DNA of 64,000 bases from Sapria himalayana (lineage: Eukaryota; Streptophyta; Magnoliopsida; Malpighiales; Rafflesiaceae), in the NCBI GenBank assembly GCA_029783825.1, contig JAREIK010010245.1:62001-126000 (forward strand). Reading direction: 5' to 3'. Position numbers and translations under genes: made by a program. This document shows, piece after piece, positions 47,701 through 60,054 of this stretch. Every line of letters begins with the position of its first letter. Position 1 is the stretch's first letter. The notes under the pieces were generated by a model. It was not told the DNA's origin. It saw only the letters and a program-made list of their open reading frames with translations, and searched no databases.

Positions 47701-49087
47701 ATCTTCATTTTTAAACCTACGGACTAGTATCTTGGATTTTTATAACCTTATCATATATTTAGAATTACAGCTTTTGTTTTGTGCAAAGAGTATATCTGGA
47801 TACTGTTTTATCCCATTTTATCTAAAATAAACTTAGGTTTCAACCTTCTTTCTCCTGTTTTATCTAGCCCATATTTTTATTTCTGAATGATGTTCGGCCC
47901 TTTTGTCAAACTTCTAGGCTATGTTCCACGTTTCTTAACCAGCCCGTGCGTTATGTCCACCCGACCCGAATTCTTTCTCCTCTTCCCCATGTCTTCGTCA
48001 AATAGCTGCCTTCTCCCACTTTCAGGAACCAGTTGCCAAACCTGAAATACACATAAAAGACGAGCAACCTCTATTGGCTGCCCCGCCTCAACACAACAAG
48101 CATATCTACCCTATACCCCTTGTCCCTTACAGTTCTGTTACAGTTTATTAGTCAAAATTACAGAATGATATACGGACTGATTTATAGCAAAACAATCATT
48201 ATCCTTCTAGACTTCTTAACCTCTTTCCTTCTTTATGTGCATCCCAATTCCTCCCTCACTCTGTGTCACGCCTTTGGGCTAGCATTCTACCCTTTTTTGC
48301 AGCTTTTCTCCAACTGCATCAGAGGGTAATTTCTGCAAGACTCAGCAACCCAATAAAAGTATATAATAAAACCAGATAAACCATGCCCTATCGAATGCAT
48401 TTATCTATCTGCACCCCTCAGGACCAAGGTGATGAATGTTTTTGGATAGGTATACTGCACGGCTGCTAACCACCCCAGAGGACCAGGGAGATCTACCAAG
48501 CACTTGTGACTTGCTGCTTTTCCCCTGAATATCACATACTACAGAAATTCAAATAACATGGGAATTGAAAAAAACACAATTTTCCTGCAAACACAATAGC
48601 TCAAGATATACTAAATTAAAATATGTAAAACCATGTAAAATTATGCCATAACCGATTAATCGATCTTTATGCACCCCTCTAGACCAGGGAGTTATATGTT
48701 TTCCATATCTGATATTCACCCCACAGGAATAGGATGTTCTTCCACGAGTTTGTGTCTCTGTACCTAAATAATTCCCATACTCCAGAAGATACGCAGGATA
48801 CAACAGAACCATATACACAAGTACTTATAAATACAATTTACAGCAGCAATTTACAACAATCAACATCTTACAGACCAAGATAAAACGTGATCTATATACC
48901 CCACCAGACCAGGATAATATGTGTTTTTTGTGTGCAAGTCATGCAAAGCTGCTACTCACCCTCCAGAGCCAGGGCGAATCCTCCGAGAATTGCTTGCTTT
49001 CTAATCCAATAATTTACCAGTATATTCCCCCCTCATGACCGGGGGGCTCTATATGAACAAGCTGCTCCCCCTAGATCAAGCTTATTT
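47701..49087 (-). other. 3' UTR of LINE copy D
   Basis: 1.4 kb without coding potential. The half next to ORF2 carries the quasi-palindrome series given separately; the distal half (47701-48400) shows nothing recognisable. Confidence 0.65.
48412..49048 (-). repeat. Series of about seven CACCCCTCAGGACCAGGG quasi-palindromes
   Basis: Related motifs start at 48412, 48471, 48672, 48717, 48898, 48957 and 49027. Most have the form CACCC(C)-x-CAGRACCAGGG, so the outer bases can pair as a short stem around a 6-8 nt loop. Spacing is irregular, from 45 to about 200 bp. Two more copies exist in the 3' UTR of copy C and one in B. They could be RNA structures of the LINE transcript or remnants of a small repeat; neither is shown. 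Confidence 0.65.
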
Positions 49088-52000
49088 TTATCTAACTTTA
49101 TTTATTCTAATATACGGGTAACTTATCTTATCTAAGTTAATTATCCCTCTAAACCTCTCCGGTATATTCCTTTCTTGAAATTCCTTACTTCCTCTCCTAT
49201 CTCCTTCCTCAACTAATTTATCCGCTAGTGTATTAGCCTCTCTAAAGATATGTTCTATCTCTCCTTTCAATTCTATTAATAGCTTTTTTTTTCAATTTTC
49301 ATTGCAAATTGCCATAATTGTAATTTATCAGATACTAAGTCTACCAATAGACTCGAATCTACATGTGCTTGCACATTTATATAGCTGTTCTCCTTACAAA
49401 TTTGTAGACCTTTATGTAAGGCATTAATTTCAAAATGTAGTGCTGAAAAAGCTATTTCTCTCATTGTAAAGGCTTTCAGTACTTTACCTGCCTCATTTCT
49501 TATCGCTCCTCCACTCCCTGCAATTCCCATATCTCTTTTGAAGTCCCCGTCTGTATTAAGAACAAGTGTTTCTAGGAGGGGCTTTTCCCAGCTTGTTATT
49601 TTTATTATTGGCAATTTTTTTTCACAAGTTACTAGGCCCCATGCCTTTATATTATGATCCTATCGGCCTTTTTTCCTAGTTTTTATCGGACTACAAGCCG
49701 AAATAAAAGAAATTTTCCTCCTAATCTCTTCAAGAATATAATCTACATTCATGGCTTTACCTTAAAATCTACTAAGATTTCTAAATTTCCACAAGCACTA
49801 GAACATTATATGCAGAATATATTCTCTTAACCATTTTAAAATTTTATTGTTCACATTTTTATTATTCTAGTTTCTTAATCTCTCTTCAATGTTACATGTC
49901 CGTTCTACTACTACATCTTTATCGAGAACAAACCAAATCTTTCTCACTATTTTCACCGTTGAGAATAGATGATTCGTGGTTTCTATGTCGTGATAACAGC
50001 ATTCACATCATGATGCCAGTCTTATGCTTTTTTTCTGAATATTTTCATCAACAGGGATGATATTAGAGAGTAATTTCCACATAAAGACATTTATTTTTTG
50101 TGGTGTCTCCTTTGCCCATATTTTCCCAAAATCTACTAACTGATTAGTCTTTTTCCTGACCAGTTGTTTCGCACTGCTTAGTGTGAATTTTTCATGTGGG
50201 GTCAGTGACCATTTCCACCCATTGTTGGTTAATATTGAATGCTTCTCCACTATGCTTTGCTGTTTGTGCATTATTTTCCAAGTATTTGAAGACTTTTTTG
50301 GGTCTTTAAGCACCTTATTATTTATGCCATACCTAGCCTTTATATATGATGCCCATAGATTATTCTTTTCCTTTAGTCTCCACCAGTTTTTGCAAGCTCA
50401 AGCATTGACTGTATCATTTAAACAGGTGAAGCCTAAGCCTACTTCCTCCTTTGGATAACATAAATCTTTCCATTTTTTCCAATGCAGCTTATTTTTTACT
50501 TCTTTTTTTTCCCCATAAGAAATTAGCCATTTCTATTTCTAATTTGCTTATAATAGTTTTAGGAGGCCTTCTAGCCATTAAAATATGAGACAATGAGCTT
50601 TCTAATACGTGTGTAATTAGTGTAATTCTTCCCGCCATGCTTAGCTTGTCCTATTTCCAGCCCCCAATTCTTTGTTTAATTTTTTCCACGAGAAAGGTTA
50701 ATTATTCCTCTTTTACTATTCCTTCATAAATCAGACAGCCTAGATACATTAATGCTCCTTCTTCTTGTGCAAAGCCCATAATATTTTTAATTATTTGCCC
50801 TATTTTCTCTGATGCTTTTTTTGCTATGATGAATTGACATTTCTTTTTGTTTAACTTTTGTCCTATCTCTTCTTCTAATGTTTGCGTGAGTCTCATTAAC
50901 TTTTTCAAGGATTTTCTACTGGCATTTGTAAAAATAATAACATCATCTGCATATGCCAAGTAGCTTATGATCGGCGTATGCCTTGGTTGCTTGAAGGCTA
51001 TGATATTGCCCATTCTTATCTTTTCTTTCAGATTAACAATGAAAAGCTCTAAGTATAGATTAAATAGAGATGGATAGAGAGGGTCACCTTGCCTAAGGCC
51101 TTTTGCTGGTTTGAATTTTTCTTCTGCCCTCCCATTGATTAAAATCTTTACCCATGGGCTAGCAATACATCTATGCATTAAATCTATCCAGTATTACGAG
51201 AAGCCCATTTCCTCATAATATAATAGCATAGTGTGTTCCACTCGACTCTGTCAAATGTCTTTGACAGGTCCAGTTTAATTATTACAATGCTGCCTCTTAC
51301 TTTAGCTCCTATTTCCCTTATCAATCTATTCTTTACAAAACATGCTTGTTCTATTGAGACAATTTTCGAGAGTACTCTACTTAATCTGTTTTGAAGGATT
51401 TTGGCTAGAATTTTATATATCGTATTACACAGACTAATCAGCCTAAAATCTTCAACTCTTTGTGGGTTAGTTTTCTTGAGAATTAATACAATATATGAAT
51501 TTTACCAAGCCTTTGTGATTTCCGTTCCAGCGAAAATCTAGACGATTGCTTTACTTAAATCTTTCTTAATTATGAGCTAGCTGCATTGGAAAAAACCATT
51601 GCTCTAGCCATCTGGGCCTGGAGCAGTATCTTTGTTACCCCCAAATACTACCTCTTTTATTTCTTCCTCTCTCAAAATTTCTTCTAACATTATATTATCC
51701 TCTTCCGTGACTTTTTTCTCTAGCTTATCTATTAATGTGCTTCCACTGTTCCTATTTAGTTCGCATAAATGATTTTTAAACAATTCTTCTAATTCGTACT
51801 TTATTTCCTTTTCTTTATCTATCCATAATCCTTTATTGTTCCTTAGACCTTTTATTTTAAGCCTTTGATTTTTACTTTAGGCCATAATATTAAAGAACTT
51901 TGTGTTTTTATCTCCCCCTTTTAACCATTTAATTCTCGATTTTTTGCTTCCAAAATACTTCTTCCATATGCATTTTAGCCTTAGTTCTACTTTTGCCTTG

Positions 52001-52958
52001 CTGAGTTCTATTCTCACCTCCTCCTTCGAACTTTTCTCATAATCTATTTCTAAAGTTGAGATTTTCTCTTCTGCCTCTTGTATCTTTTTGAAGATATTTC
52101 CAAATACATGCTTATTCCATGTCAATAATGCAAATTTTAAATTTCGTAATTTTTGTGCTAATATTTGCTTCGGGTTACCTGCCACAGCTTTGTCTCATGT
52201 TTCCCTTACGACTCTATCAAAATCTTTATGCATTCCCCACATCTTTTGAAATCTAAAGCCATTATATTTTCCTTCACTTCTATGTGATGTCATTAAAAGT
52301 GGGCTATGATCAGAGCATGTCCTATTTAAGTGTTTGACTGTTAAGCCCCCCAGCTTATCTAGCCATTGTGTATTAATTAGGATCTGGTCTAGTCTGGACC
52401 AAATAGCCCCTCTTCTCTTCCAGTTATTACACCAAGTGAAGTCTGATACTAAATATTATGTCTCCATGAGATTAGCCTTAGCAATGGCTTCGTTGAAGTG
52501 AGCTATTGCTACTGAGTCAGGTAGTCTTCTTCCTTTTTTCTCTGAGGTTTCTAATCACATTAAAATCTCCTCCTATAACCCACGAAATATTATTTTTTGC
52601 TATATTTTCCATTTCACTCCAAAAGCTCTTCCTACCTTCCTTCGTTTTTTTAGCATATACTGTAGAGTATATGACTTCAATTTGGTTCACCATTTTAAAG
52701 TTAATTATTTTCTCTGATTCTGACGATATTTTAATACCTATTGATTTGTTCCACATGACCCATATCTTTTCATTATTATTTGAAAAGGCTTTATGTAGTC
52801 CTATCTTATTTTTATATATTTTCCAATAAACTATTATTTACTATAGGTTCCATTAAAATTACTATTTTTAAATTATGTATCTTAATTAAGTTTTTAACTC
52901 TATTTATCGACAGGGAATTAGCCACCCCTCTTATATTCCAGAACAAACAATTGTGCAT
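49088..52958 (-). pseudogene. Copy D ORF2: endonuclease-RT-RNase H, broken
   Basis: ATG at 52958 directly follows the ORF1 TAA. The endonuclease has FWNIRGVANS, ILMEP, WVIGGDFNVIRN (about 52560) and CSDHSPLL (about 52300), so all catalytic residues of the exo/endo-phosphatase fold are readable. The RT has DTAPGPDG near 51620, LDLSKTFDRVE near 51250, RQGDP near 51085 and YADD at 50942-50953. LGC and IYEG lie near 50720, the zf-RVT segment at about 49920-50020. The RNase H at 49276-49614 has NTDGDF, HFEI and HVDSSLLVDL, with HIFREANTLADKLVEE at 49088-49270. The protein ends YPYIRINKVR. Stops and frameshifts lie between domains. Confidence 0.88.
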
Positions 52959-54422
52959 TTAAGAAAATCTAGCTTGTGCTCTAGTGGTACATTTCGAGTT
53001 ATATTTCTTACATGTGTATTTATTCGTGTTTCTTGGCGGCTTACTTGAACTAGGTGGTGGTAGGTCTAGTTTTATTAGTATTCCAGATTTTTCTAAGGTT
53101 CTTGCCATATTCTTAATTTCATGAATGACATTCTGCCTGTTTTTAATTTCAAGCAAGGGCATAAGCTGCTCCTCCTATCTAAAGTCATCTAATATTATAT
53201 TAAAATTATCCTTTTTCTTACCACTTTTTTCAGTAGGCCAGCTCTTGATCTCCCAATCCAGGATGTCATCTTCCTCCCAATCATATTCAGCTGCATTTAT
53301 TTCTAGAGTTATAATTTTTGTTCCCCCTATCTTCCTTCCGCTATGACTTAACCTCATCTTAACATTCCAGCTTCCTAATCCTACCTTTTCTGCTTCAACC
53401 TCTTTATCCTCTAACCACAATTTAATCTCCTCTTTCTTATACAGCTTCTGTTCTTCCACCTTCTAACCTCACAACCTTCCATGCTCTCTTTACATTGTTT
53501 TAATTTATCTTCTGCCTTTTCTTCCAGCAACTCTTCCATCTCATTTTCCTGCACACTTACCTCTCTCATCACCCTTCCTTCTGCCCTACCAGTCTTCCTA
53601 CTGCCAGCTGGAAAGACCTCAACTATCTCTCCATTGCCCCTCTCCCCCTCCTTACCCCTCTTCCTGGCCCATTCCTCTCTCCCTCTCCTAGGCCCATTAT
53701 TATCCTCCCTCTCTTTCCCCAAGCTTCCTACCATACCATCATCTAGAGTATGTCCTTGTTTTGAACAGCTATGGCAGTAAGCAGGGGTAGATTCTGCAAT
53801 AATCTTTTTCCAGAAACCTTCTTCCATACTACAGCCTATCCAAATTCTATGTGGGAGTTTCAGGTCAATCTCTACACATAGTCTTGCAACACTTGGCCTA
53901 GTAACGCATGTTGTGGCTTCGTCTAGTAGCCATGGCTTTCCCAAGCTAAGGCCTATGGCGTGAAGAGCCTGTTTGTTGAAGAGATGAAGTGGCAGTTTGG
54001 GAAACCAGAGCCATACCAGGGACTTCGAAGATTCAACAGAAGGAGAAAAGTCAGGTGCCAATTTGAAGATTCGCTTTGGGTAGCCTGCTACATTCCACGT
54101 ACCTCGGAGCCAAATTCTGAGAAAGTCATCCTCATCTTTGAACTGAAATAGTGTGTGCTTCCCATCAAAATTCGCAAGCTTCACCATTTGCTGAAGCTTT
54201 AATGAAGCCACAAAATCATTAGCACTTTGTATTCCGGTCGGCCGTGTGAGAATTTTTCTATAAGGGTGAAGTAGAATGCATCCGTGATGTTTTTCATCTC
54301 TTTTGCTTTGAAGATGACTGCTGGCTCACCATTTTTCACGTCATAATTCGGAAACAACTGTGTGGTCTGTTTAGAAGATGAAGAGAAGGATTTTTTGCAA
54401 AGAGCGAATTGTTTTCATCCAT
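52959..54422 (-). pseudogene. Copy D ORF1: DUF4283 and zinc knuckle protein, broken
   Basis: ATG at 54422 (AAATGGATGAA) starts the frame; a frameshift lies within the first 70 codons. From 54211 a continuous frame to 53411 holds DUF4283: FQFKDEDDFLRIWLRG, PKLPLHLFNKQALHAIG and GKPWLLDEATT. The knuckle is at 53735-53776 (C-x2-C-x4-H-x4-G, last Cys lost). A Glu/Arg/Lys-rich linker follows. The C end (52959-53162) has a PPPSSSKPP segment and RAQARFS before TAA. It is the best preserved ORF1 in the window and represents the family's RNA-binding protein. Confidence 0.82.
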
Positions 54423-54514
54423 TTCAGCTTAAAATCAAGCTTTTTTGCTCAGAAATGGAGGGTTTCTCTCTCTAAAAATGAACTTTCTTTCTCTAGAAGT
54501 TGAAAGCATTTTTT
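54423..54514 (-). promoter_or_regulatory. 5' leader of copy D with paired GA boxes
   Basis: On the element strand, CTTCTAGAGAAAGAAAG and TTTTTAGAGAGAGAAA precede AAAGCTTGATTTTAAGC and the ATG. Array 6 begins just upstream. Confidence 0.55.
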
Positions 54515-55005
54515 GTCTTCTTCCTTTTCTTCCTTTTTGTTATTCTTCTTATTCTTCATATTATTTTTATTCTTCTTATTCTTATATTTCTTCTTATTCT
54601 TCTTATTCTTCTTATTCTTTTTTTCTCATTAAGCTTCTTATTTTTTTTATTCTTCTTATTCTTCAATTTTCTTTTTATGCTTCTTCTTTCATCTTTTCTT
54701 CTTTTTTTTCCTATGCTTCTTCTTTTTATTCTTATTCGTATTATTCTTCTTATTCTTTTTATTCTTTTTATTCAACTTCTTCTTTTTTTATTCTTCTTTT
54801 TTTCTTATTATTCTTTTTCTTCTTATTCTTCTTATTCTTCTTATTCTTCTTATTCTTCTTATTCTTTTTATTCTTCTTATTCTACTTATTATTATGATTC
54901 TTTTGGTTCTTTTAGTCCTTCTTATTCTTCTTATTCTACTTATTCTTCATATTCTTCTTATTCTACTTATTCTACTTATTCTTCTTATTCTTCTTATTCT
55001 TCTAA
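54515..55005 (+). repeat. Array 6: 0.5-kb TTATTCTTC minisatellite
   Basis: The array spans from the 5' end of copy D to the A run of copy E. Its left part is richer in TTC and TTTTC, the rest is typical TTATTCTTC. Confidence 0.93.
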
Positions 55006-55104
55006 TTTTTTTTGTATATTATTTTATTATTTTACCCTCTCTTTTGGCGGAGGAATACATTTTATACAAAATAAAGACTACCCTTTACCCTTGTACACCC
55101 TCTT
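55006..55104 (-). promoter_or_regulatory. Conserved 3' terminal module of copy E
   Basis: The GGCGGAGGAATAC core and an eight-base A run on minus are kept, but the region between them is more diverged (ATAATAAAAT). It is the most diverged module of the six. Confidence 0.7.
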
Positions 55105-56250
55105 AATTTCTATGCTTCTATCAATTGCTAATCATAAAACCTATATGGAACTAAAAAATGACTAGTTCCCCTTATGTCTTCTCATAGCCCATCTTTCTTC
55201 CTTCTTCCTTTGACATTTAGCATTTGATCTGCACCTTTAATAATACTCATGTTCTACTGTTGTTATCCTTCATTAACATCTTTTCTTATGCCGATGTTCT
55301 CTTCTATATAGGCTTTTCCCCTTAGATTGTTGCATTCTGCCATGAAGATCTTTCTGTTTCTATTGCATTCCTTCTTTCCTACATATATCAGTTCTTTTCT
55401 TTAGCTTCCAGTCCCTATCTACTTTTTGCCTCCTCTTCATTTCACCAATTAGCCCTTTGTTGCTCTCTGCCCATGCTCCTCCTTTCTCCCGATTTGCTTT
55501 ACTTCCAGCTTTCCAGTCCATCTCCTCTTAGGTTCCATATTTGGGTTGTGATGACATTATATCTGCAAAAGAGACTGTAGAAACCAAATCTATTCCATTC
55601 CAAACACCTCCCTTCTATTCATATTCCTGTCTATCCCTTCCCTTATATATGCAATGGATCTAACTATAATTAGTTAAATCTCCCTTACTCTCTCTTCTTC
55701 CTTTCGGTTTCTATTTGATTGCTTTTTTTATTCTCTACCATTTTTCTCCTCCTGTATTGCATAAACTAAACTCCAAACCAATTTTATATGACCCAGATAG
55801 CTTTCTGCCCATTTCCCCTACCATTCCTTTTATTACAAAACAAAATAACCAAACAAAAACAGGTTTCAACAGTAAATAGTTTGAATTCCTGCTCCTTTAT
55901 GCCCTCTAAAGTTAGTTTGCTTCTGCCTTTTATTAGTCTGCTATTAATCCTTCGTCTTTCCTGCCTTTCTTCCTTGCTTCTACCCTATATCTGTTGTAAT
56001 TCCTACAAGCAATTCTACAATTTTTACCCTTTACCCTTATACTTTCTTACCCTTGCCATTATTGGATTTATAATGTTTTAAGCTCTCTTTTTCTATGTTT
56101 ATTCTCCTAATTCCTATTTTAGCTCTCCATTTAATCAATCTAGGACTTTATTTTCTTGCAAGATAACAAATATATGTAATATATGTCGCTTTCTTCTTCT
56201 TTTCCCCATCCCAATTTATTTATTTATTTTTTTTAAGATTTTTCCTTCTG
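55105..56250 (-). other. 3' UTR of LINE copy E
   Basis: 1.1 kb of C/T-rich + strand sequence without domain-bearing frames. No quasi-palindrome series like that of copy D is evident. Confidence 0.6.
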
Positions 56251-57660
56251 TCACCTAATGTACAAGAATCCTATCGTGTTTAGGTTTATTAAGCCTTATT
56301 AATTCGTTGGAATATTCTCCGTGTCAAATTCCAGCATCCCTTTTTTTAATCCTGCCTCTACTAGTTTGTCTACTAGTGCATTTGATTCCCTATAAATATG
56401 TGTTATTGCTCCTTTTATATTGTTTATTTGATTTCTTATCATTCTCACCTCTTCTTCGAATTGTTACATTTCTAATTTATTTAAGGCTAATCTCACTAGG
56501 AAGCTGAGCTTACTTGTACCCCTTAGAATCTAATTTTATTTATGGCTTTCAATATAGAGTAGATTACAACTAGTGGTGTGCAGATTCTTTATATTTCATG
56601 TTTGCCGCCATTTCTAACAACTTCCAGATCTATGTAGCTATTTTCCCTTTTAAGAAAAGGTGATCTGTGTCTTCCATTACCATGTGACATCATTTACATC
56701 TCGAGGCCAAATTTATGCATTTCTTTTGTATGTGAACTTCAAGTGGGACAACCTTCGATAGCACTTTCCATAATAATGTCTTCATTCTTTCTGGGTTTTC
56801 ATTTTCCCATATCCAATTGAACATTTCTTGAGCTAATCACTTATTCCTTACTAAGTTCTTGATAGACATTACAATAAATTTTCTTTGAGGATTTAGTGTC
56901 CATTTGCATCCGCTTCTTGTCAATTTAGAGTGTTCTTCCACTAAATATCATTGCTCCCTCATTTGTTTCTAGGCTATAGTAGCCTTCCTTGGATTTCTTG
57001 AATAGTTATCTTCTTCCCCATATTTACCTTTCATAAAGATGGCCCAAAGGCTACTATCTTTTTTGATTCTCCATCAGCATTTAAATGAACAGGATGTTAC
57101 CATATCTTTAAGGCTGAGCAGCCCTAACCCAACTTCCTCTTTTGGGCAACATAAAGCTTTTCATTTTTTCTAGTAGAATTTGGGCTGACTATTTTTTTTA
57201 CCCCATAAAAAGATTGCCATTTTCATTTCTAATGCTTTTAGAACATTTTTAAATGGATTCAAGGTTATTAGATTGTGAGCTATTGTGCTGTAAAGAAGAT
57301 GGGACATTAAGGTAGCTCTTCCTTCCATGCGTAATAAACCTTCTTTCCAACCCATGATTTCATTTTTATTTTCTCAATAGGAGTGCTATGTATTCATCTA
57401 TAAACCTGCCTTCAAATTTCCTCTTAAACCCAGATAAGTGATCGTCCCTTTCTTTTATGTGAAGCCCGTAGAGTTTTTGATTCTATGAATCACCCATTCA
57501 GGTGTTTTCCTCGTCATTAGGAATTGGCATTTGTTTTTATTTAATTTTTGCTCTATTTCCTATTCAAATGCTTGAATAAGCTTCATTATATTTTCCAAGG
57601 AATTTTTTCCTACATTCATGAAGCATATAATATCATCTGCATATGCGAGGCATCCTATCA
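56251..57660 (-). pseudogene. Copy E ORF2 fragment: RT palm to RNase H end, broken
   Basis: The fragment starts IGCLAYADDI with YADD at 57632-57643, continues through NKNKCQF and YLGL, then MGWKEGLL and MAIFLWGKK (57170-57355). A zf-RVT remnant with CHMVMEDTDHLF lies near 56680. The frame then jumps to HIYRESNALVDKLVE near 56390, so most of the RNase H including its first Asp is missing. The terminal part GLINLNTIGFLYIR ends at TGA, 56251. Many stops; clearly dead. Confidence 0.83.
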
Positions 57661-59949
57661 TCTAATTCTTTTAATTCTTCTTATTCTTATTATTTTTATT
57701 CTTCTTATTTTTTTTTCTTATTCTTCTTATTTTTCATAATCTTCATATTCTTCCTTTTGTTCTAATACTTCTTATTCTTTTTATTCTTCTTATTATTCTT
57801 ATTCTTTTTATTCTTATTATTCTTCGTATTAATTTTATTCTTCTTATTCTTCTTATTCTTATTATTGTTCTTATTCTTTTTATTCTTATTATTCTTGTAT
57901 TTTTCTTATTCTTTTTATTCTAATTATTCTTCTTATTCTAATTATTCTTCTTATTCTTAATAATCTTCTTATACTTTATATTCTTCTTTTTCTGATTATT
58001 CCTCTTATTCTTCTTATTACTCATATTCTACTTATTCTACTTATTGTTCTTATTCTTTTTATTCTTCTTATTCTACTTATTCTACTATTTCTTCTTATTC
58101 TTCTTTTCATCTTATTCATCTTATTCTTATTTTCTCTTTATTCTTCTAATTTTTAGTAATCTTCTTATTCTTCAATTTTCTTCATATTCTTCTTTTTCAT
58201 CTTATTTTTTTATACTTCTTCTTTTTCTTCTACATCTTATTCTTCTTCTTATTATTATTCTTATTATTCAACTACTTTTTTTATTCTACTTATTCTTCTA
58301 TCTCTTCTTATTCTTCTTATTTTTATTATATTTTTTTTCTACTTATTCTTATTATTCATTTATTATTCTTATTCTGATTATTCTTCTTATTCTTCCTAAT
58401 CTTCTTATTCTTTTTATTCTTCTTAATTTTTTTATTATTCTTATTCTTCATAATCTTCTTAATCTTCTTATTCTTTTTATTCTTCTTATTCGTCTTATTA
58501 TTCTAATTCTTCTTATTCTTATTATTATTTTTATCTTTCTTATTCTTTTAAATCTTCTTATATTCTTATTCTTTTTAATCTTCTAATTCTTTTTTTTTCT
58601 TATTATTCTTATTATTCTTATAATTCTTTTTAATCTTATAATTCTTCTTAATCTTTTTATACATCTTATTCATCTTATTCTTATTATTTTATTAATTTTG
58701 GTAATTATTTGTATTCTTCTTATTTTTTTTGTTATTCTTATTTTTATTATTTTTCTTTTTCTTCTTATTATTCTTATTCTTTTTATTCTTCCTAACTTCT
58801 TATTCTTCTTATTCTTCTTATTCTTCTAATTCTTTTAATTCTTCTAATTCTAATTATTGTTCGCATTATGTTTTTCTTCTTATTCTTATTAATCTTCTTA
58901 TATTTCTTATTCTTTTTATTATTCTTTTTCTTCGTATTCTTCTTATTCTTTTTGTTCTTTCTTTTGTTATTATTCTTCTTTTTCTTCTTATTATTTTTAT
59001 TCTTTTTAATCTTCTTATTTTTCTTATTCTTCTTATTTATATATAGTCTTCTTATTTTTTTATTATTGTTATTGTTTTTATTCTTCTAATTCTACTTATT
59101 AATCTTATACTTCTTATCCTTATTATTCTTTTTATTTTTATTTTTAGTATTCTTCTTATTATAATTATTCTTCTTATTCTTCTTGTTCTTCTTAATCTTT
59201 TTATTCTTCTTATTTTTCTTAATTTTCTTATTCTTCTTATTCTTCTTATTCTTCTATATCTTCAAATTCTTCAAATTCTTCTTATTCTTTTTATTCATCT
59301 TATTCTTATTTTTCTTATGATTATTATTATTATTATTATTATTCTTCTTCTTCTTCTTATTCTTCTTATTTTATTTTATTCTTTTTATTCATCTTACTAT
59401 TGTCATTCTTCTTATTCTTCTTATTATTTTTTTAATTATTCTTATTCTTCTTTTTCATTTTATTCTACTAATTATATTTATACTTCTTATATTTTCCATT
59501 CTTTTTATTCTTTTCATTTTACTTATTCTTCTCATTCTAATTGTTCTTCTTAATCTTCTTATTCTTCTTATTTTACTTATTCTATTTATTATTCTTATTT
59601 TTCGTATTCTTCTTATTCTTCTTATTGTCCATTTTCTTCTAGTTCTTCTTTTTCTTCGTATTATTTTTATTCTTCTAATTCTTATTATTATTTTTATTCT
59701 TCTTATTATACTTAATCTATTTATTTTTCTTATTTTTATTATTCTTCTAATTCTTATTATTATTATTATACTTCTTATTCTTCTTATTCTTCTTATTTTT
59801 CTTAATCTTCTTATTCTTCTTATTCTTCTAATTATTCTAATTCTTCTAATTCTTTTAATTCTTTTAATTCTTCTAATTCTTATAATTTTTTTAATTCATA
59901 TAATTCTTCTTATACTTTTTATTCTTTTTATTTTCATTTTTTGTTATTC
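57661..59949 (+). repeat. Array 7: 2.3-kb TTATTCTTC minisatellite
   Basis: The array lies between the truncated edge of copy E and the A run of copy F, with TTA runs at about 59316-59342 and many one-base variants. The right end, near 59840-59900, has more TTATAATTC- and TTTAATTC-like units. Confidence 0.94.
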
Positions 59950-60054
59950 TTTTTTTTTATAAAGTTTGTTTTATTAATATTAACCCTCTCTTTTGGCGGA
60001 GGAATACCATTTTTACAACCTACTTGCTTGCTACCCAATGCCCTTTACACCCTT
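59950..60054 (-). promoter_or_regulatory. Conserved 3' terminal module of copy F
   Basis: AATAAA lies at 59970-59975 on minus, then ACAAACTTTAT, a nine-base A run and the tail repeats. GGCGGAGGAATACC and ACAACCTACTTGCTTGCTACCC on + agree closely with copy C. Confidence 0.75.

Larger units (their letters stand above)
47603..54514 (-). mobile_element. LINE copy D, full length, inactive
   Basis: A 6.9-kb copy with both ends recognisable. The leader and ORF1 start are the best match to copy B. The ORF1 DUF4283-to-knuckle part is open for 266 codons. ORF2 has several stops but keeps all diagnostic motifs. The 3' UTR is marked by a series of seven quasi-palindromes. Confidence 0.9.
55006..57660 (-). 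mobile_element. LINE copy E, 5'-truncated, with an internal deletion
   Basis: The 3' module and 3' UTR are present. ORF2 is retained only from just upstream of the YADD box to its end. The truncated edge at about 57660 runs directly into array 7, without leader, ORF1, endonuclease or RT fingers. Truncation at the 5' side is the usual outcome of incomplete target-primed reverse transcription. A further deletion removes the segment between the zf-RVT and the RNase H C-terminus. Confidence 0.9.
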
